Below the pieces are notes generated by a model. That model was not told the origin of the DNA, ran no database searches, and saw nothing but the letters and a program-made list of their open reading frames with translations. A program made the position numbers and the translations under genes. From Takakia lepidozioides (Eukaryota > Streptophyta > Takakiopsida > Takakiales > Takakiaceae), in assembly GCA_030704615.1 (NCBI GenBank), contig CM060731.1:39184001-39248000 (forward strand): a stretch of DNA of 64,000 nucleotides, written 5' to 3'. Positions within the stretch are counted from its first letter, which is position 1. Every line of letters starts with the position of its first letter. Positions 44,961 to 57,800 of the stretch are shown one piece after another.

Positions 44961-47245
44961 CAAGAGTGAAATTGGGCATCCATCTGGAAGTTTTTTTTGG
45001 GTGGATTTTTTTTAAGGGGACAGAAGCCCTCAATTTTTATAGATACTTTTGTCCACAAAATGGGCCACTGCTTGCCCCACTTGAATCAAGAATATTGATC
45101 GCGGCTTTCTACTCTGGGAGATGCATTCACATTCTTGAATACCTGGCTGGAATTTACTGCAGGTAAAGCAAACAACGTCCACTATCAACATGTCTTCGCA
45201 TCTGCATGTCATTCTCCATATAAATGCTTTACCACGATCCACTGTGAAATGCACCCATCGATCTCATCTCTGACATGCAGGTTACCGACAAGTCTGAACT
45301 TCGTGGATGAGAATCAGGCAGTACGTACAACCCTGCATTTTCCTTCTGAAATAATAAGGAGATTGATGAGTTCTAGAACAAAGGTTACGAGTGGCACCTC
45401 TTTCCTGGCTCTTTGTAAGGTTATTTTTTTCTCACCTCATTAATAAAATTTACCAGGGCTACAATCCCCCGGTAAAAAAAAAAAAAAACAAAGAAACCCA
45501 TTCTATACCAACGGGGTCTGATAGCCCTTACTCCCTCCTCCCTAATAGCGTTCTTGGTCGTTTATGTGAGAAGAATCGAGTGGCGATACAAGCTTCGTGA
45601 AGCAATGATACACTGCCTCTCCCACATTAACAAAAACTGCTATACATGGGTTTTGACTGAATTGATTTGTATGTCAATTGTGATTTGTGCTCTCTTTGTA
45701 CTGGGGTTCACCAGATTGGTCTTCAATGCTTCCAGGACGCTTCCCCTGCCTCCAAAGCTTCGTTCTCCCTTTCCACAGGGTTGATTAAGGAAGCCTTGTT
45801 CTCCACCGCAGGGAATACTACTTGCATCTCACCCCCTCATCCTCTCCTTCTGCTTCGAGCTGATAACTGCCACGGGTATACCAAAATTGACAGAGAGCAC
45901 ATGCTTTGGGGTGGCCAGCTCTATCAGACACTTCCACAACAATTCTTGAGGCATTTGCTGCAACAAGGGTGAAAACAAGATGGTCTCATATACCAAGGCC
46001 ATGACCGGAAGAAAACACATCCCACCCCTCTTTGAAGCCCACAGGGTTGGCAGAATCCCCTCGGCCCACCTGCACTTCCCAAGACTGCCCACATTGGCCA
46101 TTCCAGGGCAAAAACTGAATTGGTTTTTAACCTAACTTATTTGGGATAGTACTCACACTGGATGGCCAAGTAAGATATGTGTCATGATTCCAAGCTAGCA
46201 CTTGAAGTTCTAGAACCTCTTTTTTGCAGGATATGTCAGGCCCCACTCTACCATTCTCTTTTCAACAATTGGGGAACTATTTCTGTGTTGCCATCCTACA
46301 CTTTCTGTGCTCAAATTATGCTCATGTGGCATGCGCAGAACTACAGTGGGTGCATCTTTGGGTCTGATCACAGTTAGCATCGACCTGTAAGCTGAATAGA
46401 TATTGTTCAATAAACCTGATCCATCTTTGTATGACCTGTGTCAAGGTGTCACTCATAATAGTGATCTAAGTCCCAAGGCAGAGACTTGTGTCTTTCCTAC
46501 TGTACTAGGCTCATGTCTGCGAGCTGACTCTTAGCAGGGTACATAACAGCACCACTTGGAGCAGCCCCCCGAAATACAGGCACAGTCGGGCCAAAGCAGG
46601 GCGATGACTATTTTTTTCTTTTTTTAATAAAGAGGGGAAGGGCCCTGGAAATATAGTAAAAAGACATGGAAAAAATAACCATGTGACTAATTTCTGAAGC
46701 TGGGAAGAGAAAATAGTTGGACCAATGGTACTATGCACGTGGTCCCCTGTTTCTTAATAATAATAATAAAAGTATGCACAAAACCTTGTTGGATTACATG
46801 GTATTTCAAAACCCGTCACTTCTTGCCAAGAGTATGGCATGTCACTTCTTGCCAAGAGTATGGCATATCACTATTCCTTTATCATTGCATGGTTAGCCAT
46901 TTTTCACAATCTACATTTCACCAAGCGTAAATTAGCTGCTGGTAGGGATCTAGCCAGTAAGTGGACGCTAACTACAGAATCTAAATTGCTCTATTACAGT
47001 TTTTAACATGCACCCAAGTTCTCAAATCTTTAGGACAATTCAACCAAGCCTATGTTTTTTTTTGGTATTTCTTAGCAACAAAGCGGCTACACTCTTTAAC
47101 AAGGGCTCAAATACCGGTAATGTTTTTTGTTCAAATAAAGCCAGCGCCATCACCATCTACATATGATTGTATTCTAAGTTGGCAAGAGTGCAACGTCGTG
47201 GAAGAAAATCCAAGTCGTGTGGGGGCGATGGTTCCTAGACCTGGG
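44140..47245 (+). repeat. Segmental duplication, copy 2
   Basis: The direct partner of 12760-15715. Copy-specific events: a 103-base insertion with target-site duplication at 45384-45486; a non-homologous segment at about 46251-46765; and a 27-base local duplication (CACTTCTTGCCAAGAGTATG, near 46815 and 46842). Confidence 0.85.
45377..45493 (+). mobile_element. 103-base poly(A)-tailed retro-insertion
   Basis: Insert 45384-45486 ends in a run of A (45474-45488). It is flanked by direct repeats AACAAAG (45377-45383 and 45487-45493). The other duplication copy has the empty site with a single AACAAAG at about 14022-14030. Its 3' part (CATTAATAAAATTTACCAGG before the A-run) looks like a LINE 3' end, so it is read as a strongly 5'-truncated LINE or a SINE. 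Confidence 0.85.
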
Positions 47246-47460
47246 CACTATGCTGATCAGCATCCTCTCCATACGCACATTTGAAAATGGATCTCCAAGT
47301 GTCACCATGGTCTTGGATACTTGTTACAATTGCAGCAATATCCATGCAAACTGCTTGATGAACGGCTCTATTCAAGCGCTTCTTGCCAGATGCCATGAGC
47401 CGGAGCATGCTGCGAGTCACTCCGACGCGCTCCATCTCAGCTGGGGTGATTGATTGGATG
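47246..47460. other. No gene recognised
   Basis: A short minus-strand frame (MERVGVTRSMLRLMASGKKR and following) is open here but unrecognised and without context. Confidence 0.3.
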
Positions 47461-47469
47461 AAATCATAT

Positions 47470-47765
47470 CATGGGGCTCCCAGCAACGGCGACCTCCCAA
47501 GCCCAAGCATCAATTTGGACCATGAGCATCCCCTAGGGCTATGCGCAACCTTACTTGAGTAGCTGTGCTGTGATGTAAACTGAAATTTTTTGGTTACTTG
47601 CTGCAACTCATCCTGAAGCTCATTAAACTTGTCATTCAGGACTTTGCTCTCCTCCTGAAGCTCATTAACCTTGTCATTTAGGACCTTGTTCTCCTCATGA
47701 AGCTCATTAGTTGTCTTTCAGGACCGTAACCTTCTTCTCAAACCAACTGACTCTCAAGGGATCCC
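47470..47765 (-). pseudogene. Coiled-coil protein fragment with 14-residue repeats
   Basis: The minus strand reads FEKKVTVLKDN. After a frame change, NELHEENKVLNDK repeats as NELQEESKVLNDKFNELQDE, then LQQVTKKFQ. The DNA repeat unit is 42 bases, giving two heptads per unit with Leu/Val at a and d positions: a coiled coil. The family is unknown. The frameshift and short length suggest a relic. Confidence 0.45.
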
Positions 47766-48129
47766 ATATTGGTTGTACTAGAAATTATGAGAGGCCCATT
47801 TGACTAAAAAACGTGAGAGGCTCATGTTGTGGCCATGGACGTACGACGAAAGAAGATCAGATAAGATGGCCATCAGAAGAGGTCTTAACAGTAGGCAACA
47901 AGTGTAAATTCGAAGCACAGAGACTAAGAGACAGAGGAAAAAACAAACATAAGGGTTTTCACTCTCTCTTCTGTTTCTAAGTGACGAATGCCCAAACCTA
48001 CACAGCCAGGTTTGGTACTAGGTTCGGAACTACCTAAGCTACGAGGATCTTCCAAAAGTGTAATATAATTCATGCAACTTGCCCTGCCTTGCTGTTTAAA
48101 CTATTAACTAGGGTAGCCTGTGCCGTTGG
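47766..48129. other. No gene recognised
   Basis: No supported coding frame. Confidence 0.4.
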
Positions 48130-48860
48130 CCCAAATGTCCAGTGTCATCTAAGTTGAAGTGAAATCCCCTTTGTATCCAAAGACCCTGTATTTTGGGAGA
48201 TCTCCAAGTCAGGAAAGCCCACCTTGCTATTTTTCACAAAGTCCAAGTGCGACCTCCAATCTAGCATCTGGCGTTGGTCCATGTGTGAAGAATTGAAATA
48301 TAAGACCACGTGCAATTTCCTATGTATCCAAGTGCGTCCCCTATGTCGAGGCCCATCTAAGCCCAAGTACAATCTTCTATTCATGTATCCAAGTGCATCT
48401 CCCATGTAGAGGCCTAAGTGCAATCTCATATGTATCCAAGTACGTCTCCCATGTCAAGGCCTAATTTATTTTTTTCCATGAATTTATTGAGTAGTAACAT
48501 ATTCAATAATTATTAATTATCTAACGTCGAGGCTCCAATCATTGTGCCAAGAAAGCCCACTTTTCATTTGGCCCCAAGTGTCAAGTGTCATCTAAGTCCA
48601 AGTGCAATCCCCTGTGTATCCAAGTGCGTCTCCTATGTCAAGGCCTAAATGGACCTCTAGGGTAGCCTCTGCAGTTGGCCCAAGTATCAAGCCCAAGTGT
48701 AGATCTTCTATGTATCCCAGTACGTCTCCTATGTCGAGGCCCAAGTGCGACTACCGGCATCCAATGTCATCTAAGTCCAAGTGCAATCCCCTAAGTATCC
48801 AAAGACTCTCCAGTTGGGAGATCTCCACGTCATTATTCTTTGCTATTTTTGCAATCTTCC
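48130..48860. repeat. Dispersed array of CCAAGTGCNATC / TATCCAAGTGCGTC units
   Basis: A phrase of about 45-60 bases (TATCCAAGTGCGTCTCCTAT, followed by GTCGAGGCC) appears about six times (near 48325, 48392, 48433, 48615, 48708 and in part elsewhere). A longer unit with ATCTAAGT...CCAAAGAC...GGGAGATCTCCA occurs at 48145-48210 and 48768-48832. The short open frames here are repeat products. Confidence 0.75.
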
Positions 48861-48949
48861 GTGTTGAGACTTCCTATATTGCTATTTTTCGTGAATTTTC
48901 AGTGACCAAAAGTACTGAAATTCCAAATCTCCCACATGAAGGGCCAATC

Positions 48950-49115
48950 ACTGCTCCAAGAAAGGCCAACGGGGTACTGCCATCGGCTCCCCCAAGGGTT
49001 ATTGCCTTCCGCTAGGAAGGTGGACACCTTTGTGACACCAATCGGTGGATTGAACCCACAACCACTTCCGAGGTGGTATGTGCCCATTACAAGTGGGCTA
49101 CAACTTGGTTGTCCC
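48950..49115 (-). mobile_element. SINE-like element with tRNA-Pro(CGG)-like head, copy 1
   Basis: On the minus strand a 74-base region (49109 to 49036) folds as a tRNA. D-arm: GCCC/GGGC. Anticodon arm: ACCAC-CTCGGAA-GTGGT, anticodon CGG with T before and A after. T-arm: loop GGTTCAATCC (49047-49056), the pol III B box. The acceptor stem pairs in five of seven positions. A box: TAGCCCACTTG at 49090-49100. The downstream tail (CAAAGGTGTCCACC and GGAAGGCAATA) is shared with copy 2, so it is a SINE family rather than a lone tRNA gene. Confidence 0.65.
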
Positions 49116-49519
49116 TAACTATTTATTGGCTACTCTAAAGAGGAGACCACGCATCCGTGTCAAAAATCGCTAAGCCCCTCTTATGCCTTCCCTAGGTGTC
49201 ACCTCCTCTCCTTTGCGACTACTCCATGATGTGCCTTCTCTAGGTAAGACCTCCCTCCATCGACATCTCTCAATGAACAACTTATGAGAAATAAATGGAT
49301 GACTTTCCAAATTTCTTATGGATGAAAATATGTTCCACTATTCACAAAGAGGAGCCATACGCAACCAGACGCATAAGTTGTTAACATTTGCATACCTGGT
49401 GAATTTTTTTCTTATAGATTATTCTGATAACCGGACCGGCACATGACGAAATTATCTATATACCTTAAATCACTAGGTAATAATAATGATGATATTTGAT
49501 GCCTCCTGAAGGAAGCCTA

Positions 49520-49645
49520 AATTATGGTATCTCTTCACCCCGAAGGACTATTGCCTTCCGGTGGACAGGTGGACACCTTTGTGAACCCACAACCACTTCC
49601 GAGGTGGTATACGCCCATTACCATTAGGCTACACCTTGGTTGTCG
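49520..49645 (-). mobile_element. SINE-like element, copy 2
   Basis: It has the same order as copy 1 with A box TAGCCTAATGG (49621-49631), the same anticodon arm ACCACCTCGGAAGTGGT, and the shared tail. It lacks about 18 bases across the B box and acceptor end (GGTTCA joins directly to CAAAGG), so it could not be transcribed by pol III. Confidence 0.65.
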
Positions 49646-50118
49646 ATTGATGGGTAAAATACCCAACACTGGTTGTGACTTATAATTAGCAATGCAATGG
49701 TCCTGTGGATAGCCGACATTCACCCATTGAATATATGACCAGATTTCATATTCCGAATTCAATGTAGAAACTTTTATTTCCCTTTTTTTTAATAAAGAAA
49801 GGGGAGGTAGCCTGTGAGAGCTTTATTGAGAATTATTCTGGGAAAAAAAATTAAAACCCCATTTACACCATAAGGCACACACACCGATATTGGTGAAGAG
49901 AGAAGGGGACCCCTCCATGAGAGAGTCTGATCCAGAATCCAATGCTAACTAGCAACCAAGGTAACTAAGGGGTTTCCAGGAGAAGAGTAAAGGCTGACTT
50001 CGGAAATACAAGAAGAAAGATTCCCTTTCGAGTTTCTTAGGACATGGAAGTATTTCACACAACTCATTCTGTGGCGTGCATGCATTGGTGTTTGTGTGGG
50101 CAACACTGCATGCCAAGA
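49646..50118. other. No gene recognised
   Basis: May include the 3' UTR of the minus-strand exon that follows. Confidence 0.4.
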
Positions 50119-50338
50119 TCATTTCTTTTTTGCTCTGTTGGCATCTGATGTGGCATTAGAGGACTGAATGAGCCCCACAAATCTAGTCAAAAGTCCACCA
50201 TACAAGATTGCAGTCAATGCAAAAGAGCCTGCCATCCCTGCAAGTGTGGCCATCACCATTTTGTTCAATGCTTTGCACCCTCCATTTCCTATGCTCCCAA
50301 AGCAAACACATGGGTCATGAGAGATACAAGCATGCTGG
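50119..50338 (-). CDS. Last exon of an unrecognised membrane protein
   Basis: On the minus strand, from a splice acceptor (AAAATGATAG, ending at 50339) to the stop TGA at 50121-50119, the frame is open. It reads HACISHDPCVCFGSIGNGGC, then a hydrophobic segment (MATLAGMAGSFALTAILYGG, then LLTRFVGLI) and a polar basic tail ending RAKKK. This looks like a real C-terminal exon: a Cys-rich luminal or loop part, one membrane helix and a short tail that could serve as a dibasic ER-retrieval signal. I do not recognise the family, and no convincing upstream exon was found before 51.2 kb. Confidence 0.45.
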
Positions 50339-51857
50339 CTATCATTTTAGGCTTTGTCCCTTTCAAAGGACATCATATAGTAATTATCAAACATATAGAC
50401 AAATACATAATTATATACAATCTCACATGTTTATTATTATTATTATGATCTAATACAAAGGTTGATTATTGCTTTGTTGGCTCTCTTGTAGAGAGAGACT
50501 TTGCATCATGTTGAAGTCAATGGAGAAAATCTGCTCAGTTGAACCTATTTAAAACACTAACCACAACCTTGCTTTTGCTGCGTTCGGCAGAGCCTTCCGC
50601 AGATTACAGCTTGTTTGTACCATGTGCCATCGACTTCATGTGCATTTTACCACCACAAAGCTTTTCTTTTCCCAACCTTACATTATTTTGTCCGACTACG
50701 AAGTCGGCACATGACACTGGGTGGGTGTTTTCTTCGAACACCGACTCATAAGTACGCTTCCTTCGGGAGGCGTCATATATTATTATTATTATTGTTTAGT
50801 GCTAGATTCTCGGCAAATATGAACACTTGGTCCCAACAAGGAGAACCGCATCATGCCTTCCACATCCCAATCTTTTAAAAAAAAAGGAAAAAAAAAGGAA
50901 ATACCCGGGAGATCCCAATCTGCTTAGATGGGGGTTTTTATTTATCTCTTTCTTTTTTTACATAACGTAAACCCAGAGCTTTCGGTCACTCTACAACCCA
51001 CTATTCAGGAAAAAAATAAATGAAAATATACATTTTTTTCCCCCAAAAGGCAAGCACCACTTAGTTTTTATTGATAGAAGGGGAATAATTGCTTTTCTTG
51101 GTTATACTATTTTTTGTTTTTTATTTTTAAATTCCTTTCCCCTTGCGAAAAAAATATTCCAAATAAAGTTTCCTCACTGGGCGGCCTGGCACCAGTCTGG
51201 GCCCCTGTTTACTTAAGAGAAAGAAAAAGGAAAGAAAATAATGACGTCTGTGTTGCAAGGCCAAAGCTGAAGATTTGAGTAAAAGAAGGGAAGAGGACAG
51301 GTGGGTCGCAGTTTCCTACATCGAGGACTCCATTGAAGCTGCTGTCCGGGTGTGGGGGCCTTCCCCAGCACCGCCGACAGGCACAATGCTTGGTCTGGAT
51401 AGCCCTGTGGAATGATTCCATGCATGCCGAGGGTGCAGAGCAACCAAGTTTCGCAGTTTTGCGGGTCGTTCGGAGATGTTGACTTTCCACGCAATTCATC
51501 GGAGGGTTTAATCCCGTCGAGATCAGCATGCCTGCCTCTGTTTTCATCCTAAATTCACAATCCTGGTGATGGGTTCTTGATGATTTTGAGTTAGATTTGT
51601 TCTCTGTAAGAGAACTGAGGTTGCCCTTCAAAAAACTTCGCGGCCTGCTATCTGAGTTAGATATTCTCACAGAGTCTTTTCATTCAGTTTCTTTGCCCCG
51701 GGTTTGTCTTGAATTTTCTCGGATGCAGGTGCTAGTGCCAATTATAAGGAAACGCGCAGTTTTGGAGGCACATGTTCTCGGGAAATCTGAGAATTTTGCA
51801 AATCTTTCAAGCATCATAATTTGCCAGAGCCGCAGAGGTGAATAGCTCAGCTGCACC
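50339..51857. other. Intergenic; putative ABCA1 promoter and 5' UTR
   Basis: Includes a TTA microsatellite (50427-50447) and A/T runs (50876-50900, 51020-51180). From about 51600 to the ATG at 51858 is probably the 5' leader of the ABCA gene. No TATA box can be assigned with confidence. Confidence 0.4.
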
Positions 51858-54800
51858 ATGATGGCGGAGGGGACAAATGTGGAACTTGTAGAAAGAACAG
51901 GGCGTGGAATTGGCGAAGAGCGCAGTTTCGGCGGTTTGGGTGTGGAAGAAGATGACGATCAGGCTTGGCTAGATGAAGAAGGCGGGGATAATGTTGAGGA
52001 GGGCTTTGTGCTGCCACCTCCTTGTATGGGTAGACACCAGCTGCGAGCCATGCTGCGGCGCCAGTGGCTATTGAAGGTCCCTTTCCTTTTATCTGTCCTC
52101 CTTTGTTCTTTTTGGAGGCAGGCTGGATATAAAAGTTGGGATTGCCCCGAATGATTAAAATCCTCATGTTGGAATGGGTCGAATTTCCCCTGTGCCCCGC
52201 ACGATTCCCCTCGCCCTTTCCGAAACCCAGGACGTAATAAAGTTTCCTTCTTTCTTACACCACAATAGTAGTCGGCGACCAACAGCCCTTCTAGGGCTCA
52301 GGATGGTTCTTCCGTCTCCTGCTCATCGTGCTCAGTCAAAATAGGCTGGTGTTTCTTATCGAGATTTTATAGGGCTTAACTTTGTCGTCCAAGGTGCTTA
52401 CAATCTAGCCTGGATTGGTGCCTTACACACGGCATCGATTTGTTTGAACTGAATTGGGAGTGACGTGACTAGTGCTAGTAATGCCCACCACCACTAAAGG
52501 CTCTATCCTAATTTCAGCAATTTTTCTCCATTTAGCAACGTTGCAGAACACTAATTTGGTTCCGCAGAGGAGAGAAAACTTCCTCATACTGGAGAAAAAA
52601 CTATCCAGAGAGGTTTATGATGTGGGTTTAGCTGACATACGCACGAAGCATCACAGGAATTGTTGGTTACCTTACTGAGCAGTTTGAAATTAATGAAAAA
52701 CAGGAATTTTTCTCAGATTGGAAAAGAAAGTCCGAAAGGGCACTGTTGGGACTCCAATTATTTCTGGGCCTCTTGCTTGCCACACATTAAGGATTTCTAG
52801 AATGGAAATAGAAGGGCAAGTGAAATTAGGGGTGTTTGCTGAGAGGTTTTAGGATGGGTACCATGGGTTGTGGAAATTGCAGAGAAGAGGTTGGATACAG
52901 ACAACCATGGAATTCATCAGTCCGCTGCTGATAATGTCACTTCTCGTGTGGGCATGGTCAAAAAGCACAGAGGAGCACTATGACAGCGAGGTTTATGTTA
53001 ACGCCTCTGCTCCAATTCTTGATACCTTTAAGGGCGATTTCTTGACCACGGAGAACCTAGTGCAACTTTGCCCTCCAGAAAAACTTCTTCAGCAGGTTAG
53101 TTTAATTCTTGTCCTCACAGGGTTTACCCTACTGAGATTGATGTCATTATAACCATGTCCAGTATCAGGCGTTCTTAGGGTCAGGAATCAGAGTGTATTT
53201 GTGAGCCTAAGAATCTGAATGAGATGAAGTTTTGCGCACACTCCAAACTTGACTAAAAGTGAAATGGAGTCATATTGAGAGCTCAGTGTCGTGGGCATGC
53301 CAGCCAGTTTCTGCGGAGGAGCTTGCGCTGATTGCAGCTCTGATGAGGGAGAAGCTCCTGAAGGGCCTGGAAGGATTATCAGCAACAAACAGTACAACCC
53401 TTGGCGAGGTTCTGAACCTGGCGGGGACCAGTGGCATAATTCCCTTGTCCCCAGCATTGTTATCTCTCACATTGAAGTGTGTAGACTCTGTTGCACAAGT
53501 GACAACTGCTCTCCAGGTCTTCAGAGATTATTCTGGACCCCTACCAGTACCCACATTTGATGCGTTTGTTGCAGCTCACAAGTTTATACGACGAACCCTG
53601 GGTAGGTGCTTTACCTCTTGAGCACAAGGACCATTTCAGTGTTCACCATAATGTTTTCAATCTCAGTTTGTTTGATGTGTGTGAACTGTCCGTCCTTTTT
53701 CAGCTTTGAGGGATGCTTTACATAGTCTTTCTATCAGTTGAATTTGCCTCAGAAGAGAGGAAGTGTCTTTAGACAGCTATGGCACAGCTTTTTGAGCATG
53801 ACTTTTCCTGACACAGTTTTGTTGCGGCACGGAACCTATGGATTCCTCTTGGACATGCTATAATCTCATTTGTTCATTATTCGCAGGGGCTCTTCCAATC
53901 TAGATTTGGATTTCTGCTTGCAGTGTAGATATTGTGTGATTTGGAAATGAGAGCCCAAGAGCACTCCACCTTCGATTTTAGCTTTCCTACTCCTGCAGTA
54001 TTTCGACTTGCTGGTCAGGCGAAAGTAATACTTGCCTCAGTTAGTGAGTCTGCTCTGGATTGCACGACCCTCTGTTGAAAGAATTTTTCTTCTTGCTCTT
54101 TTCTCCTCATTGAAGGAAATACTTTTAAGACTCTTGAAGAGCATGAGAATTCTTAGGAGGGAAGACTATGATGTAGCTACTCATGCCTTACCAAACCAAG
54201 CAAAGAAGATACCAATGCGAGCACCTAATGATGTCTGCAACAGGGAAAGTTCCTCTACTCCTACGTTATGCCACACTTTCCATTGCCATCCATAGGTCTG
54301 TTCTTGTGAGGGTTTCGGCTAGTCGATACTATGAAGTCCTCTCACTGCTGCATGATGTCACTTGGGTTCGCGGGTTCACCATAAGTTTGCAGATAAGTTG
54401 CCATTAATTGTGGGAGAACTAGCATAGACTGTCTGCAACTGGAGATATTGTCTTCACGGCTATAGCATGTTTTGAATGGACAAACCACTGCACATTGCAT
54501 CCCTCCCTCTCTTTTGCACAAAAGCACCCCTCCTCCACCTCATGATGTTACCTGTCTTGGGATTTTTGCAGAGGCTGGAAAAGGGAAATATGACCAAGCT
54601 TTGCAAATCCAGAGGACATTTGGCAACGTTGTATGTGCCCTCATTGGTGTTTTTCGGTTTCCTAGATTACTCAGCAGTTGCTTCTGATCATTGGGGAGAG
54701 GTAGTGGAGATCAGTGAGTGTCTCATAAACCATCTTGAGATGTACACCCTCAGCTTATGTAGCGGTACTTGGTTGATGATGTGACAGTTTCAGCTTGATC

Positions 54801-57800
54801 ATTTGTGAAGTCCTGTAATACTTGTTTGCAAACTCTACATTTGCAGCTGGGGAATTTACTTTCACTGGGACGCATCACATTTGCGCCAAATTCGACGGAG
54901 GTTGCAGCACTTGTAGACCATCTCATGACAGAAACTGAGGCAAAGTCCTGCTTTGACTACCTGTATCTGCAAATTTGTAATGAAAAGTCAATCTTCGTTC
55001 AATAGTTACTGCACTGACCTCCCGCCAAGACCCTCTTAATAGAGACAATGATGCAGGCAGTGGCTGCAGCAAAGTGCCAAAGAGGCAACTCTTGCTATTG
55101 AGATGGTGTGGAGGGGGGTGTTCTTTTTCCTTGAATCCTGGTATTAATTCTGAGTGATGCGTTTAAGAGGCTGGGTGCTGTCCTCCTCTTGTGCACTAGT
55201 AAGTTTCTGTTCATTCCCAAACTAATTTTACTTAACTGTGATTGCAGCTTTTCAAAGAGGTGTACGGAGGAACCTTTCCAAGTGAGAAGGTAGAATCTTT
55301 CAGTCTGCTGCATTTGAGATTGGCTATGTGCTCTTGTGTAATCTGTCAATCAGTCAACAGCTACCTCGGCCACAATGATTCTGTACAAACTTCAATCGTA
55401 CTTAACCCTCCAGAGGAAATGATCTTGGTAGACTAGTTTGATATAGTGGAAGGACATTTACTTCCCCCGAAGCATCATGTCTTCTTTCAGGCGACAGGAG
55501 TGCTTATCAATCTAGCAGGGTTAACTGCATCCAGCCACCCGGAGATTATGCTGCAAAGCCCAGTCAGTTGTTACCATAGGTTCATCCTTGCTATTGCTTG
55601 CACTGCTTACAAATCGATTGGTATGTCCTTTCGTCAGTCCCTATGGATATCTTTGCTGGGGCATCGCAGGGAAACCTCACCTTCTAACTCTTTCATCTTA
55701 AACCTAAGAATCAAACGATAGAGTGTTTCAGCTGACTATCCAGGCAAATGCTTGCCACTGTACCTGGAAAGGGAGAAAGAAAAGGTTGACTGGTAATTAT
55801 GGGAGGGGGGGCACATATCATATTCAGGATGTCCCCTTTCATTGCTCATGCAATTTGGAAGAGTCTCAAACTAAATCAGCAGAAGCACCCAATTCTGTGC
55901 AGGAGGCTGTCAAGTCTGCTCTGACAAGTGTGGAGAAGGACAAGCCAATGTGGGCCATAATTGTGGTGAAACATATGGATGCTGTAGGTGGCCGCGTAGA
56001 CTACAAAATTAGAATGAATTATACGACTGTGCCTCGCACATGGCAGACTGTTCACAGACGGCGGAAAGGGCTTCTATTGTACTATAAGCAATACTACACC
56101 TCTGGGTTCCTTAGTTTGCAGGTGGGCTTCCGTGGATGATGTCTCTTTCCCTTCATTTTTACCTCTCTCGTTCTGCTCAAACTTGTTCCTTCCTTTTTTA
56201 CAAGAATAGATAGGTGAAGGCGGGCGCCTGTCTGCAAGGGTGCTTCTATGAGGACGCATCATCCATGTTTTCTCATTCGATTGGGATTTCCTCTCGAAAG
56301 CAACTCTGAAAATAGAAATGTTTCTGTGCATCGAGTCTTACCACCTTCAACTACTTCAAATGCACATTTGGCTATAGGAAGAGGCATTGGCATGTTTATT
56401 GAGTGGAACTTTGGATTTGTTCTTACGTAAGCAGGATGCTATCAACTCGTATGTCTTTAAGCTTGTTCCAAGACGGGAAGAATCAGCCCAGTTATCGGAG
56501 AAGCTAATGTGGGGTGCTGCATTTCCAGTTTCTGCATACACCCGCAACAGATTCTACGAGGCCGTATGTTCCTTCAATATTCAATAGGATCCATTTCCAG
56601 CTATTAAGTTTCAGTGTGCCTTCTTGGTAGTTGCAGTACCATCTGATTGCTGACTAGTACTAAATGACTGCCTGTAGAAACATAGGTGGTCTGTACATCT
56701 ATTTCTGGTCTGTGGAGGTTCTACCTGGAAATAAAGGAGTAGAGCCAGAAAAAGAAGATGAAATTTGTGACGTACAGTGAAAGCCCACAGGGCTCATGTG
56801 ATAAAGTAGAGCAGCAGAGAAATAGAAAGAACCGTACTAGAATGTTCATTTATTATGTCCTTGAATGCTCAATGACCTTATGGGGAAGAAGGAATTTTAT
56901 TCGGGGAAGGCCCATGGAGAGAAGAATAGACCAGTGACTATTCGGTTGGGTTGTCAGAACTTGTTGTGTGTCTCTTTGTGTCACAGTTCGGGTGACCCCA
57001 GACGCCACTTCAAATGTGAAGGGTTTGGAAGGTATCTGACAGACAATTGTGTTTCATTCTTTTGTTGCATTAAAGAGGAGCTCTAGTCTATTTCCTGCCT
57101 GGAACACATAAATCTATATATACACATAGTAACTAGATTGTAACTGGCATGGCCGCATGTGATTCTGAAACTAATCTAAATGGCATCGAAATGGCAGGTG
57201 GGACCTATGTTGGGATTACTGATGTGCCTTTCAACTCTTTATGCATTGGGCATGCTTGTAAAGGTTATCTCCTACTCCTCGAAGGGAGAAACACTGAAAA
57301 AAAATATGTGCCTCCTCTGTTTTACCTCTGTTTTCAGTCTGTTGTGATGTTCTGGAACACTTCTTGTGCAGTTATGATGCCGTTTATGTGTCTTAATGTT
57401 GGTGAGTTACTCCTTTGCCTTCAGCTCCCCCTGTAAGCTACCTGCAATCTCAGTGTTCTGCATCTTTACTTGGGCTCAAGCTTGAAGTTTCAGAGGTACT
57501 CAGCCGTTTCAGAGGAATTGCTGTTTGCAAGGCGATGTTGCATTTTCAATAATGGAACTCAACATACTCTTGCACTCTTAAATGTAAATATGATTCGGGA
57601 AACTGGAGACAGTTGATAACAATTGAGTGCCATTCATTCATGGCAGTTTGAGTCCAGCATTTTCAATCCTTCCTTCTCTATTTTGCACTAATATGTGAGC
57701 AGACGAATTTTGATAAAGTTCCCTCTAGTCCTCAACTCTACTATCAGAGATGGGGAGGGCACTTCGGGCAGTATCAGATATTTATCTTCTTTCGCTGTTG

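Noticed and set aside
49036-49109. Functional tRNA-Pro(CGG) gene
   Set aside because: The acceptor stem has mismatches, and a second copy shares sequence beyond the tRNA part, which fits a SINE better.
51209-51670. Minus-strand ORF upstream of ABCA1
   Set aside because: No recognisable domain. It overlaps the likely promoter and leader of ABCA1.
55055-55289. Two extra ABCA1 exons ([16 protein letters not shown] and [14 protein letters not shown])
   Set aside because: They look coding, but their intron phases do not join to exon 5 or exon 6. They are left out of the model and noted as unresolved.
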